This document shows positions 42,551 to 51,600 of a stretch of 64,000 nt of DNA, in pieces; positions within the stretch are counted from its first letter, which is position 1; each line of letters starts with the position of its first letter. The stretch is from Spirosoma luteum DSM 19990 (GTDB lineage Bacteria > Bacteroidota > Bacteroidia > Cytophagales > Spirosomataceae): the NCBI RefSeq assembly GCF_000374065.1, contig NZ_KB893247.1:129496-193495 (forward strand), read 5' to 3'. The notes under the pieces are model-generated. The model was not told the origin of the DNA. It made no database searches and saw only the letters and a list, made by a program, of their open reading frames with translations. Made by a program: the position numbers and the translations under genes.

Positions 42551-43513
42551 ATGAACAATCGCAGAGATTTTTTGAAGAATGCCGGTGCACTGGCCTTGGG
42601 AGGCTTGGCATTGCCTCATATCAGTCAGGCTGAAAACCTGTTTGGTCCTACTGCCATGCGCCCCGTGGGTATTCAGTTGTTCACGCTGTTTAAACAGATG
42701 AACGAAGACCCCAAAGCAACGCTGAAACAGATTGCTGATGCTGGCTACAAAGAAATAGAATCCGCCTTCAACCTGCGGGGTGGCTATTACGGTTATAACG
42801 CTAAAGAGTTTAAAGCACTTACCAGCGATTTGGGCCTGAAATGGCGTGCACACCACGCAGGTGGCGCACCTTTCCGGCCCCGGCCAACGCCCCCGGCCAG
42901 TACAACAGGAACGGCGGGTGCTGCTCCCACGCCCCAGCGGGCACCCGCCATGCCAGCGAATATGCCGCCTATGCTCAACCTGCGCGACAACTACCAGCAA
43001 CTGGTAGATGAAGCCGTAGAGGGTGGGCTGTCGTACCTGGTGTGTTCCAGCACGCCGGTGGGTACGGTAGAGGATATCAACAAGTCGATTGCCGTGTTTC
43101 AGAAAACCGGTGAGGCAGCAAAAAAAGCGGGCATCGGCTTTGCCTATCACAACCACGCCACTGAGTTTGACCCCGTTGAGGGTGGTAAAACGCCGTATGA
43201 ATTAATCCTGTCGCAGACGGATAAAGACCTGGTTAAGATGGAACTGGACCTGGCCTGGGCTACCAAAGCGGGCAAAGACCCGGTTGAGTTGTTCAAGGGC
43301 CAGCCGGGCCGTTTCCCCCTATGGCACGTTAAAGACATCAAATCGGATTTGAAAACGGTTACCGAGGTTGGGAACGGCGTTGTCGAGTTCAAAAAGATTT
43401 TCGCGGCTGCCAAGATCGCCGGGCTGCAATACATCTTTGTAGAGCAGGATATGGCACCGGGTATCGAAAGTATCCAGACCAGCTACAAAAACCTGAGTAA
43501 AATGCTGTCGTAG
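42551..43513 (+). CDS. secreted sugar phosphate isomerase/epimerase-like TIM-barrel protein
   Basis: 320 residues. The N-terminus NNRRDFLKNAGALALGGLAL is a Tat-type signal. The rest is a xylose-isomerase-like TIM barrel (AP_endonuc_2 family): MRPVGIQLFTLFKQM, YKEIES, GIGFAYHNHATEFDP with metal-binding His, MELDLAWATKAGKDP, and PLWHVKDIK. About residues 105-140 contain an inserted Pro/Ala/Thr-rich segment. It may act on the product of the neighbouring dehydrogenase or on 3-keto sugars, a role known for related exported proteins in this phylum; here it is inference. A hairpin follows the stop. Confidence 0.85.
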   Translation: MNNRRDFLKNAGALALGGLALPHISQAENLFGPTAMRPVGIQLFTLFKQMNEDPKATLKQIADAGYKEIESAFNLRGGYYGYNAKEFKALTSDLGLKWRAHHAGGAPFRPRPTPPASTTGTAGAAPTPQRAPAMPANMPPMLNLRDNYQQLVDEAVEGGLSYLVCSSTPVGTVEDINKSIAVFQKTGEAAKKAGIGFAYHNHATEFDPVEGGKTPYELILSQTDKDLVKMELDLAWATKAGKDPVELFKGQPGRFPLWHVKDIKSDLKTVTEVGNGVVEFKKIFAAAKIAGLQYIFVEQDMAPGIESIQTSYKNLSKMLS

Positions 43514-43518
43514 TCGAT

Positions 43519-43562
43519 TCTACTGTTCCTCTACGCTATAATCGGTGTAGAGGGACAGTAGA
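43519..43562. terminator. convergent hairpin between sugar isomerase and GH26 genes
   Basis: 18-bp arms at 43519-43536 and 43545-43562 with two G-T type pairs and an 8-base loop, 5 bp after the isomerase stop. No strong T-run on either side. Confidence 0.6.
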
Positions 43563-43599
43563 AACAAACCAGTTGGTGAGCCGGATAAAGCCGGGCCTA

Positions 43600-44733
43600 T
43601 CAGCGGTACAGCGGTCGTAGGTCGCTTTCGAACAGCGTGTAGGGGTCATTGTAAAAACGCAGGAAATCGGGAACGCTGGCTTGCCCCGGATAGGGGGCGT
43701 AAAAGTGAGTGGCACTGCGGGCATCGTTTCGCCAGACCAGCACGTAGGTGAGCCTTACGTTCTCCGCTTTCAATGCTTTTAATAACGACCCTGTCCACCA
43801 GGTTGAATCGGGTATCGACTCCAGGCCCGTTTCGGTGAAGGCGGCCAGTTTTCTGTTTTTGCGGGCAAAATCCGACACGATTTTTAGTTTGGCAATGCCT
43901 GCTGGCAGGTTATATCGACCATTGCGACCGAAATCGGCGTAGTCGTCGAATCCTACCATATCGACCCAGGCATCACCGGGGTAGCGGTCTGCGTATTCCG
44001 CTTCGGTCTTGAACAGGCAATCAGGCGAAAAGACGTACACAAAATTATGCACCTGCAAACTATCGCGCAGGTACGAAACGGTAAACTGCCAGAGCTTCGT
44101 AAAATCGGCCTTCGAGCAGTGCGGCTTGCCCCACCAGAACCAGCCCCCATCAAACTCGTGGTAAGGGCGAAACAGCATCGGTACCAGCTTACCGTCCTTT
44201 CCCCTGACCGAGTTTGCCAGACTGCCAACCGTTTGCAGGATGGCCTTGTACTGCTCGTGGTGGGAGCCACCCGGTATGAGGTCGGGCACGGCCGGGGCCG
44301 ATACCGAATCTTTCCAATAGAATCCGGTTTTAGGGGTGACGGGATTGGTAAAATGCCAGGCCACGGTGGTTACGCCCCCCCGGTTGTAAGTATCGGCAAT
44401 CTGTTTACGGAGGGCTGTTTTCGCCCGCTCAATTGCTTCCGGCGAACGACCCGACAGACCACTGAAATCGACTCCGATAACGGCCGGGTTCGAGCCAGTT
44501 ACGGACTTGACATCCGAACGGCCCGTATCGCCGTTCCAGCCGTGGCCGTATTCGGTAGCGTGCTGATGACCAAACAGAATATGCTTTTTAGCCAGTTTAT
44601 GCAGATTGCGGTATAAGGCGTTGGTTTCCGGAGTAGCGTTAGGGTCCGTTAGTTTTGGACGCGGTGCCGCCTGAATACCGCAGGTAGCTGCCAACAAACT
44701 CATTGTCAGCAGAAAAGAAGGGAGTAACTTCAT
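43600..44733 (-). CDS. GH26 beta-mannanase
   Basis: 377 residues with a signal peptide ending near CGIQAAPRP. One GH26 catalytic domain fills the rest. The acid/base is Glu193 in FRPYHEFDGGWFWWG and the nucleophile Glu301 in AAFTETGLES. HILFGHQHATEYGHGW near the N-terminus is a known GH26 element. It cuts internal beta-1,4-mannosidic bonds. With no CBM and no sorting tail it is probably periplasmic, acting on imported manno-oligosaccharides. The ATG at 44733 is preferred because it begins a clean signal peptide. It is the last gene of the minus-strand polysaccharide locus. Confidence 0.9.
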   Translation of the reverse strand: MKLLPSFLLTMSLLAATCGIQAAPRPKLTDPNATPETNALYRNLHKLAKKHILFGHQHATEYGHGWNGDTGRSDVKSVTGSNPAVIGVDFSGLSGRSPEAIERAKTALRKQIADTYNRGGVTTVAWHFTNPVTPKTGFYWKDSVSAPAVPDLIPGGSHHEQYKAILQTVGSLANSVRGKDGKLVPMLFRPYHEFDGGWFWWGKPHCSKADFTKLWQFTVSYLRDSLQVHNFVYVFSPDCLFKTEAEYADRYPGDAWVDMVGFDDYADFGRNGRYNLPAGIAKLKIVSDFARKNRKLAAFTETGLESIPDSTWWTGSLLKALKAENVRLTYVLVWRNDARSATHFYAPYPGQASVPDFLRFYNDPYTLFESDLRPLYR

Positions 44734-44755
44734 GGAAACGTTGATGAAAGAAGAA

Positions 44756-46711
44756 TCAGAACTCGAATTTGGCACTGGCTGTCACGCCCGGCCAGGTATC
44801 CGTGCGAAACGAGTTGGCGGGTAAGCCATCCGAACTGAACAGGTTGGCATCGACCGGCGAATCGGCCCAGCCGTAACGAACGGCCACGGGCTTGGGAACG
44901 TCGGGGCTGGATACGACGACGGTATTCTTTCCGCTTATTTCGGCTTTGGCGTAGTGAAAAACTTTATCGGCACCCGCTATCTCGAACCCTTTCAGATACC
45001 CATAGGCATCCTTCGCCGTTAGCCCCTGGGCCACATGGGTAAAGGTCACGATGGCCTTACCACCTTCAAATTTCACCCCATCCATCATGGGCGAACTATA
45101 ATTGATGTCCTGCCCGTAGTCGAGTTTTAGCGCGTTCAGGGCAAGTCGGTGGCCAACGTCCTGCTTATTAGTCGGGTGTATGTCATTGGGGTTTCCCACG
45201 TCGGTCGTGACGGCCATACCGGTTTTGGGCAGGCTGAGCGTCATGGTCTGGGCTTCGCGGAGTTCGGCCCAGCCGCTGCCTTTGTTGCTGTTCTGGTTCG
45301 GGCCGTAACTGGACAGTTGCACGATATAAAATGACATATCCTGCCCGAACTTCTGCCGCCAGTCGGTAATCAGCAGGGGCATTGCCTGCCGGTACTGGTA
45401 CGACCGTCCGGCGTTGGTTTCACCCTGATACCAGAGAACGCCCCGCATGGCAAACGGTTCCAGGGGCGCAATCATGGCGTTATACATGCTGATGGCCACG
45501 TTGTTCATAAACCGCTTGTACTCGTGCTTTTCGGCAAAGGCGGGCAGTAGCTGCCAGTCATGGGCCAGGCTGATACGCTGTAGCTTATCCGCCACGTAGA
45601 GGTCATCCGCCGACCCTTTCAGCCCCAGCCCGTACCAGTTGGGATTAACCATATTGCCCAGTTTCATGACAATATGGTTTGTCCCCGCTTGCCAGGTGTT
45701 GGCCGGAATGGTAATTTTTCGAACACCCGGTAATACGCCTTCAGAAACGATTTTGCCGTTGATGTAAATCTGGTTCGGGCTGTCGTTTTCGGCCAGAGCC
45801 AGCGTGGTTTCTTCGGTTACCATCTCATCAGGAATCGTCACGATGCGGGCCATGTAGCCCTGCCCCATAAAGCCCCGCATTCCTTTCCACTCCCACTGCC
45901 CGGTCGGGTCGGATTTAATCCAGCCCGCAAAATCGTAGGTTGGGTCAAGGTACTTCTTTTCGTCGGCTGCGGTGAGGGTGGGCGAAACGTGCAACTGCTG
46001 GCGTAGTCGGACGTCGATGAGGCTGTCGGCGGCTTGCCAGGTGGTGGGTAGGCTCTGAACGGTGGGCCGCAGTTCGGCATTGCTCATCATGCCTTCTTTG
46101 CTAATCCAGCCCTCAATCTGCGAGCCGCCCCAGGACGAGTGTACCAGCCCAATCGGGATATTGAGTTTCTGGTACAACTCACGGGCAAAGAAAAACCCAA
46201 CGGCCGTGAAATCGCCAACGGTTTCGGACGAAGCGACTTTCCAGTCACCGGTTTTTAGTTCCGTTTGTGGAGTCAGCGCCAGTTCGTGTTCTACTTTGAA
46301 ATGACGGATCTGGGGGAAGTTGGCGTTCTTCTTCTCCACCGCAAAACTGTCGGCCTGCTTCACCGTGAACTCCATGTTCGACTGACCTGAGCATAGCCAT
46401 ACTTCGCCAATGAGCACGTCACTGACCTGGGCATTTCCCGATTTGGCCGTGACGGACAGCGTGTGCGGGCCACCGGCTTCAAAGGCCGTAAACGTGACCA
46501 TCCATTTGCCGCTGGCATCGGCTTTGGCCTGCTGGCTTTGTCCGGCCAGGGTAGCCTTTACCGTTTCGCGGGGTTTGGCCCAGCCCCAAACAGGAATGGG
46601 TTTTTGCCGCTGCAAAACAACATGGTCGGAGAAGAGCCGCGCCAGCCGGACCTGACTAAAAGCAGCTATGTTGACCAGCAGCAGGAAAAAAATTGTGAAA
46701 CGGATCTTCAT
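44756..46711 (-). CDS. sialate O-acetylesterase-like SGNH carbohydrate esterase
   Basis: 651 residues with signal peptide (FFLLLVNIAAFSQ). The SGNH hydrolase is split: the first motif is LCSGQSNMEFTV (Ser111), HSSWGGSQIEGW and WYQGETNAGRSYQYR follow, and the His block is DIHPTNKQDVGHRLA. A jelly-roll-like insert (about 260-370, NDSPNQIYINGKIV) sits inside. In glycan loci this family removes acetyl groups from sugars. Its place between mannanase and glucanase genes suggests O-acetyl-mannan as substrate. The start at 46711 (MKIRFTIFFLL) is preferred over the frame start at 46747. It is 22 bp upstream of the GH26 gene. Confidence 0.85.
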   Translation of the reverse strand: MKIRFTIFFLLLVNIAAFSQVRLARLFSDHVVLQRQKPIPVWGWAKPRETVKATLAGQSQQAKADASGKWMVTFTAFEAGGPHTLSVTAKSGNAQVSDVLIGEVWLCSGQSNMEFTVKQADSFAVEKKNANFPQIRHFKVEHELALTPQTELKTGDWKVASSETVGDFTAVGFFFARELYQKLNIPIGLVHSSWGGSQIEGWISKEGMMSNAELRPTVQSLPTTWQAADSLIDVRLRQQLHVSPTLTAADEKKYLDPTYDFAGWIKSDPTGQWEWKGMRGFMGQGYMARIVTIPDEMVTEETTLALAENDSPNQIYINGKIVSEGVLPGVRKITIPANTWQAGTNHIVMKLGNMVNPNWYGLGLKGSADDLYVADKLQRISLAHDWQLLPAFAEKHEYKRFMNNVAISMYNAMIAPLEPFAMRGVLWYQGETNAGRSYQYRQAMPLLITDWRQKFGQDMSFYIVQLSSYGPNQNSNKGSGWAELREAQTMTLSLPKTGMAVTTDVGNPNDIHPTNKQDVGHRLALNALKLDYGQDINYSSPMMDGVKFEGGKAIVTFTHVAQGLTAKDAYGYLKGFEIAGADKVFHYAKAEISGKNTVVVSSPDVPKPVAVRYGWADSPVDANLFSSDGLPANSFRTDTWPGVTASAKFEF

Positions 46712-46753
46712 GGTATTGGACCGTCGAGTTAAGGTTTGGGGATACATTTTCTG

Positions 46754-48562
46754 TTATTTCCGAGTGTTGCCAGTGCTCAGCTTATCCTGTAAAGCTTCCA
46801 GCGCGGTGGCCAGATACACCAGCGGGGCGTTCCAGTTGATGGCGATTTCGTTGGAGGCATACGAGCAGTCAGCATCCAGATACACCTCGTCGGCAATCGT
46901 TGTGGTATACCCCGCACATTTGTCCTGCCGGGCCGCATTAGCGTTGGTGCCCCCCGACAGCAGACCGGGAACCGGCACATCAATACCATCGGCAACGGAT
47001 GGGCGGTGGTGCGGGTGCATGGGGGTTTTGTGGCCAAATCCCGTCACGAATGAGTACCCAACGGCATTGCGCCCCAGCATATAATCCATATTGGACAGTG
47101 CTGCTTCCAAATACGATTTTTCACCCGAGAGCCGGTACGCCTGAATGAGCGCGATGCCCTGATTGGCCGCCACGGCACTGCTACCCCAGATGTAATCGCT
47201 GGCCGATTTGCCCATCGGGGTCTGAAAAGCCTGCCTGCTCACATCCTGCCGAAGCTGGTCGGCCAGTTGCATGATATGGGCTTTGATTTTGGGTAAATCC
47301 TGCTGGCCGCGTGGGGTTAGCTGGCGCTGCATACGAGCCAGCGAGTAGTAGGCCAGCGTGCGTACTTGTGGCCAGGAAGGCAGGGGTGTCTTGTCGTCGG
47401 GAAACAGGTTGACGGCTGTGTAATACGCATCGTCTTTGGTCGTCAGGTACAGTTCGGCTGCTGCCCAAATCCATTCGTCGCTGGCGTCGCGGTCGCCGTA
47501 GGTGCCCGTGACAACATCGGGGTCGAACGCTTTATTCATCGCGTCCTGGTCATACAGGGCGTTCGGGTTCTGCTTGGCCCACTGCCAGGCTTTCACGGCG
47601 GCTGTTTTACAGGAGTCGGACAGACCAGGCAGTTCGCGGTTATAGGCGTTGAAGATTCGGCTGGCCTGGGCCATCACGGCCGCAAAATCCAGTGCGGCTG
47701 TCACGCTTTTTTGTACCACATAGCGGTCAGGCTTTGCCTTGTCGGGCATCACCATACCATCGAATTTAGGGTTGGTCAGTTTGTGGTATACGCCCCCGTC
47801 GGCGGGGTCCTGCATGGTCAGCATCCAGCGCAGGTTCCAGAGCGATTCATCCAGCAGGTCGGGCAGCCGGTTACCGCTCTCTGGTATGTTGGCGGTGAGC
47901 TGCTTACAGAAATCCGGGAAATCTTCGTAAAGCGATAGGAGCGTGCCCACCGTAATACCCGAATTGACAATGTATTTGTTGTAGTCCCCTGCATCGTACC
48001 ACCCACCGGACGATGCAATGGTGGTGCCTGCCGGACGTGAAGCCGAAGCCGCCGAGGGATGAATGAGCACCTGATTATCGGGGTGACCAGCCGGGCGGTG
48101 CCATTGCCCGGCAAATTTTTCGGGTAGGCTAGTCGATGCCCGCTGGTAGTAAAATCCCTTCAGGGAACCAGAGGCCAGGTCGCGATGAATGTTCTGTTTT
48201 ATTGTAAATGCGTATGATTGCCCTACTCCCGGTACGTTTATGACGTACGTGCCAGCGGTGCGAAACGCCGAAAAATCAGCGGTGCGGGCTGTCTTCCCCG
48301 AAATACTGTTTTTTCGGGCTTCGCTGAGTGTACCGGAGAACAGGACCTTTTTGCCGTCGGGCGTAGTCACCTGAAACGGCCCGCCCGCATCGGTAAGGAT
48401 AATAGCAATTTTGGGGCCATTGGGGTAAAAGCCGAGTTGATTCAGCCGGATTGAACTGCTTCCTGCTGCGGCAGCAGGAAGTGGGGCCGATTGCCCACGA
48501 CCGGTACCCGTCAGGCATAGAGACAGCAATAACAGAAGGGATATACGATTGTAATGAACCAT
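46754..48562 (-). CDS. GH9 endo-glucanase (cellulase)
   Basis: 602 residues with signal peptide. Residues about 36-125 are the cellulase N-terminal Ig-like domain (SIRLNQLGFYPNGPK). The GH9 (alpha/alpha)6 domain follows. The catalytic aspartates are Asp190 and Asp193 in WYDAGDYNKY, the histidine loop is HPHHRPS, and the acid is Glu572 in SNEIAINWNAPLVY. GH9 enzymes cleave beta-1,4-glucosidic bonds by inversion. Together with mannanases this points to glucomannan. There is no CBM or T9SS tail, so the location is probably periplasmic. Confidence 0.92.
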   Translation of the reverse strand: MVHYNRISLLLLLSLCLTGTGRGQSAPLPAAAAGSSSIRLNQLGFYPNGPKIAIILTDAGGPFQVTTPDGKKVLFSGTLSEARKNSISGKTARTADFSAFRTAGTYVINVPGVGQSYAFTIKQNIHRDLASGSLKGFYYQRASTSLPEKFAGQWHRPAGHPDNQVLIHPSAASASRPAGTTIASSGGWYDAGDYNKYIVNSGITVGTLLSLYEDFPDFCKQLTANIPESGNRLPDLLDESLWNLRWMLTMQDPADGGVYHKLTNPKFDGMVMPDKAKPDRYVVQKSVTAALDFAAVMAQASRIFNAYNRELPGLSDSCKTAAVKAWQWAKQNPNALYDQDAMNKAFDPDVVTGTYGDRDASDEWIWAAAELYLTTKDDAYYTAVNLFPDDKTPLPSWPQVRTLAYYSLARMQRQLTPRGQQDLPKIKAHIMQLADQLRQDVSRQAFQTPMGKSASDYIWGSSAVAANQGIALIQAYRLSGEKSYLEAALSNMDYMLGRNAVGYSFVTGFGHKTPMHPHHRPSVADGIDVPVPGLLSGGTNANAARQDKCAGYTTTIADEVYLDADCSYASNEIAINWNAPLVYLATALEALQDKLSTGNTRK

Positions 48563-48601
48563 TGGTAACTGGGAAAGGGACGTAATGAGTTTCGGTTGGT
48601 A

Positions 48602-50317
48602 CTACAACTTGATAATCCTGAAAGTACTCGCTGTAGTTTGACTACTTACCTGCATAAAATAGACACCGGGTTGGTTCCCCAGCGAAATCTGGTGTTGGGT
48701 CAGCGCGGATGCCGGTACAACCCTTTGCTCCAGCAACGCATGGCCGAGCATGTTTGTCAGTCGAATCGTGAGCGGAAGTGCCCGCGCCCCCCTGATTTCC
48801 AGATTGACCTGATCGCCCCGAACGGGATTGCCGGCTACGATAACCTGAAATGAGGGTTCCAGACCCGTTACAATGGCCGGAGCGGCCAGCAGCCGCCAGT
48901 TGGGAAGCTCATCGCGGGTAATTACGTCGGCATCGGTAAAGACTGCTTTCAACCGGTCGATGGGTTGTTTTTTTATGTAGTCGTTCCCCGTCCAGGTCGC
49001 AAACCAGGACCACCAGGTGCCAAACGCGCGAACCTTGTCCGTGTTGGGTACATTCCCGGATTCGGACAGCGTGACCATTTTTTTTCCGTTGAAGGCTGCC
49101 AGAGCACTGCCCCAGTTGCCGCTCATATTGGCCGAGGCATCGGTGTAAATATCCAGCCCGACCACATCCACGTACTGATCGCCGGGGTACCAGTCCTCCC
49201 GGAACGTATCGGTAGCGGTGTAGACCCAAATGAGGTTGTGCAGATTATGATAAGTCGTCAGCCGGTTGTAGAGGAGTTTCCAAAGTTCATTAAACGGACC
49301 GGCCCCTTTGGCACCCCACCAGAACCAGCCACCGGGGGCTTCGTGCAGGGGCCGCCAGAGAACCGGTACATCGGCATCCTGAAATTTCTTTAGCTGAACG
49401 GCCATAACGTCGATGTCGCTGAGCAGGAGTTTGTAGCGGTCGCTGTTTTTGTCGGCCAGGGCAGCTGCCAGGTCGAAGGTAGTGGCGTCGGTATAAAAAC
49501 CGCGCCACCAGAGTTTGTCGGGTGCCTGATTGATGAGGTCGGTAGGGGCGTTCCAGTGCCACATCAGGCTGACGATGCCGCGACCATCGCCTTTTTTTGC
49601 CCAGTCGATAATGGCTTCGCTGGTCCGTACGGGTTTGGAACCATTCTGAACGCGGGTGGGTGAATAGTCGATTAAATCGAACGAGCCGATGGCGGGCTCT
49701 TTGCCGGTTTTTTCCAGCACGTACTCCACATCGTCCTGCTGCCCGGATATAACCTTACTGCCATACTGGTCGACCAGGTAGGAAAATAAGCCTTTCGTTG
49801 ACTGCGTAGCCTGCGCGTCGACCAGCGTTTTGGGGGGCTTCGCGGGCAGGGTTACCGCAGCAGGAGTTACCTGAATATAGTCCACATCGAAGTAGCCCCA
49901 ACCCCGAAAAATGGTGACCGTGTTTTGGCCTTCTTGCAATAGAAACCTACCCAGACTGACCCCGGTAAATTTGGTAGTCTGCTTCAGCATCCCGGTGCCT
50001 TTTTCGTCGTTGACCTGAAAGTCAATGCCTTTATCGCCGAAGGGTGATGCGTAGCCAACTATCAGGTCATACAAACCGGCTTTTGCGGTAACCGCCAGGA
50101 TAATTTTGTCGGCGGCATCATCAAGGCCCGTCACGTAACCCGTACCCGAATAACCCGCTGCAGTAGTGGCAATGGTAACACCGGTCAGCATACCCGTTTC
50201 GGCTTCTACCCGGATGGAGTCGGTTTTGGTTTGGCCCACTGCACTTAAGCTGCTAACCAGCCATAGGAGCAGTACCAGAAAGGCGGGACTGTTGCGGGTT
50301 TGGGAGGTGATGCGCAT
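48602..50317 (-). CDS. CBM35-GH26 beta-mannanase with T9SS sorting tail
   Basis: 571 residues. After the signal peptide, about 35-152 is a CBM35-like domain (SIRVEAETGML, GYFDVDYIQVTP). About 165-480 is a GH26 domain with acid/base Glu326 in LWRPLHEAPGGWFWWG and nucleophile Glu419 in VTLSESGN. The C-terminal about 80 residues are a type IX secretion sorting domain, ending with GVYFMQVSSQTTASTFRIIK. It would be carried across the outer membrane and act first on polymeric mannan. The ATG at 50317 is chosen because the frame start at 50431 lies in a terminator and lacks a signal peptide at its N-terminus. Confidence 0.9.
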   Translation of the reverse strand: MRITSQTRNSPAFLVLLLWLVSSLSAVGQTKTDSIRVEAETGMLTGVTIATTAAGYSGTGYVTGLDDAADKIILAVTAKAGLYDLIVGYASPFGDKGIDFQVNDEKGTGMLKQTTKFTGVSLGRFLLQEGQNTVTIFRGWGYFDVDYIQVTPAAVTLPAKPPKTLVDAQATQSTKGLFSYLVDQYGSKVISGQQDDVEYVLEKTGKEPAIGSFDLIDYSPTRVQNGSKPVRTSEAIIDWAKKGDGRGIVSLMWHWNAPTDLINQAPDKLWWRGFYTDATTFDLAAALADKNSDRYKLLLSDIDVMAVQLKKFQDADVPVLWRPLHEAPGGWFWWGAKGAGPFNELWKLLYNRLTTYHNLHNLIWVYTATDTFREDWYPGDQYVDVVGLDIYTDASANMSGNWGSALAAFNGKKMVTLSESGNVPNTDKVRAFGTWWSWFATWTGNDYIKKQPIDRLKAVFTDADVITRDELPNWRLLAAPAIVTGLEPSFQVIVAGNPVRGDQVNLEIRGARALPLTIRLTNMLGHALLEQRVVPASALTQHQISLGNQPGVYFMQVSSQTTASTFRIIKL

Positions 50318-50431
50318 GACGACTGCTGGAGTTAACGTTGAGTAGGGAATAAGTGGGGTGGCTTCGCGTTGAACGCTAAAGGGCCAATGGTGCTTTGACA
50401 CAAAAACGCCCGTCAATGTAAGCGCATACAT

Positions 50432-50467
50432 AAAAAAGGGCCGTCCTCCACCGGGAGAAACGGCCCT
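50432..50467 (-). terminator. intrinsic terminator after the glycan-binding protein gene
   Basis: Minus-strand hairpin AGGGCCGT/ACGGCCCT (50460-50467 with 50437-50444), with partly pairing loop bases, followed by six T (50432-50437). It begins 7 bp after the stop of the gene at 50474 and separates susC-susD-SGBP from the enzyme genes. Confidence 0.75.
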
Positions 50468-50473
50468 ATAAAC

Positions 50474-51586
50474 CTAATACAATCCTACATCATCCAGATA
50501 AATCGTTTCGGGGACGTTACCGCTGAATTCCTGGATAGTCAATTCAGTCAGGTTGCCCGTAGTAACGCCGAGGGTGGCCAGCGGGATAGCGAACGTTTGC
50601 CAGACACCCGCTTTCAATACCACCTGTAGGCCTTTATCGTAGTTGCCGTTGATGAGTACCTTCACCACTTTTCCGTCGGTGCCGGTACCACCGTAGAGCG
50701 AGAATTTCAGGACTTTGTGGTTGGCTAACAGGATGGGTGGTCCCCCATAAAAATTCTGCCATCCGCCAAATCCGCCCGTAAAATCGTACTGCATGGAAGC
50801 CGTTCCGCGCTTGATTACCCCTTTGGAGGGAACGGTAGGTTTCCCATTGTACCCCTGAGACGACCAGCCCGTGGCCAGGGCATCATCGAAAATCAGGGTT
50901 TTGAAGCCAAACAGGACGCCGTATTTGGTGGTTCCGCCCGGCGTGGTCACCGAGAGCGTGTCGTTGGTCACGCCAGCCGGTACTTTTACCTTCAGTTGGG
51001 TGGCTGATAGCGACGTAATCTCCGCGGTGATGGCCCCAAATTTCACGGCCGTTGTTCCGTCGAATGTCGTACCTGTAATGGTGATAATGTCGCCCGGATT
51101 GCCCGCTAACTGGTCGACTGCCGTAATGGCCGGAAACGGCTGCTTGATGGCAAACCCAAATTCTGCCTGCCCGCTTGAGGTGACGACCCGCAGTTTGTTA
51201 CTGCCGCTAAAGGGAGTAGTGACCGGAATTTGTACGATGATGCTGGTGCTGGTCACAAAGGCCGGGTTGAAATACACGCTGACATCGTTGAAATAAATCG
51301 CCGTTGTCCGTTGCAGGTTTTCGCCCAGAATGGCATACAGCCGCCCCGGCTGCCCCAGCGTTGTAGTTGAATCGAGTGCAACGGGTATCGTCCGAACGAC
51401 GGTAGTGCTGGTCGTCAGGGTGGTTTGTGCGGTGTAGGTATAAACCGAATCGCGGCTTATGGTCCGAACCCGGCTTATGGTTGGCGCAGGTACCACGTCA
51501 TCGTCGTTACTTTTGCAGGCCAGAAAGCCGCCTGCCAGCAGCAGTATCCAGCCCAGAGCCAGACTATACTTTGTGATTGTTTTCAT
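50474..51586 (-). CDS. surface glycan-binding lipoprotein with IPT/TIG domains
   Basis: 370 residues with lipobox FLAC (Cys24). Two IPT/TIG Ig-like domains lie at about 35-135 and 140-230 (ITAVDQLAGNPGDIITITGTTF, TTAVKFGAI). The C-terminal about 130 residues are a beta-sandwich glycan-binding domain of the kind found in surface glycan-binding proteins (FDDALATGWSSQGYNGK, ending PETIYLDDVGLY). It sits directly after susD, the usual place for such proteins, and probably captures the polysaccharide at the cell surface. It is 14 bp downstream of susD. Confidence 0.85.
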   Translation of the reverse strand: MKTITKYSLALGWILLLAGGFLACKSNDDDVVPAPTISRVRTISRDSVYTYTAQTTLTTSTTVVRTIPVALDSTTTLGQPGRLYAILGENLQRTTAIYFNDVSVYFNPAFVTSTSIIVQIPVTTPFSGSNKLRVVTSSGQAEFGFAIKQPFPAITAVDQLAGNPGDIITITGTTFDGTTAVKFGAITAEITSLSATQLKVKVPAGVTNDTLSVTTPGGTTKYGVLFGFKTLIFDDALATGWSSQGYNGKPTVPSKGVIKRGTASMQYDFTGGFGGWQNFYGGPPILLANHKVLKFSLYGGTGTDGKVVKVLINGNYDKGLQVVLKAGVWQTFAIPLATLGVTTGNLTELTIQEFSGNVPETIYLDDVGLY

Positions 51587-51600
51587 GGAGTAATGCGGGT

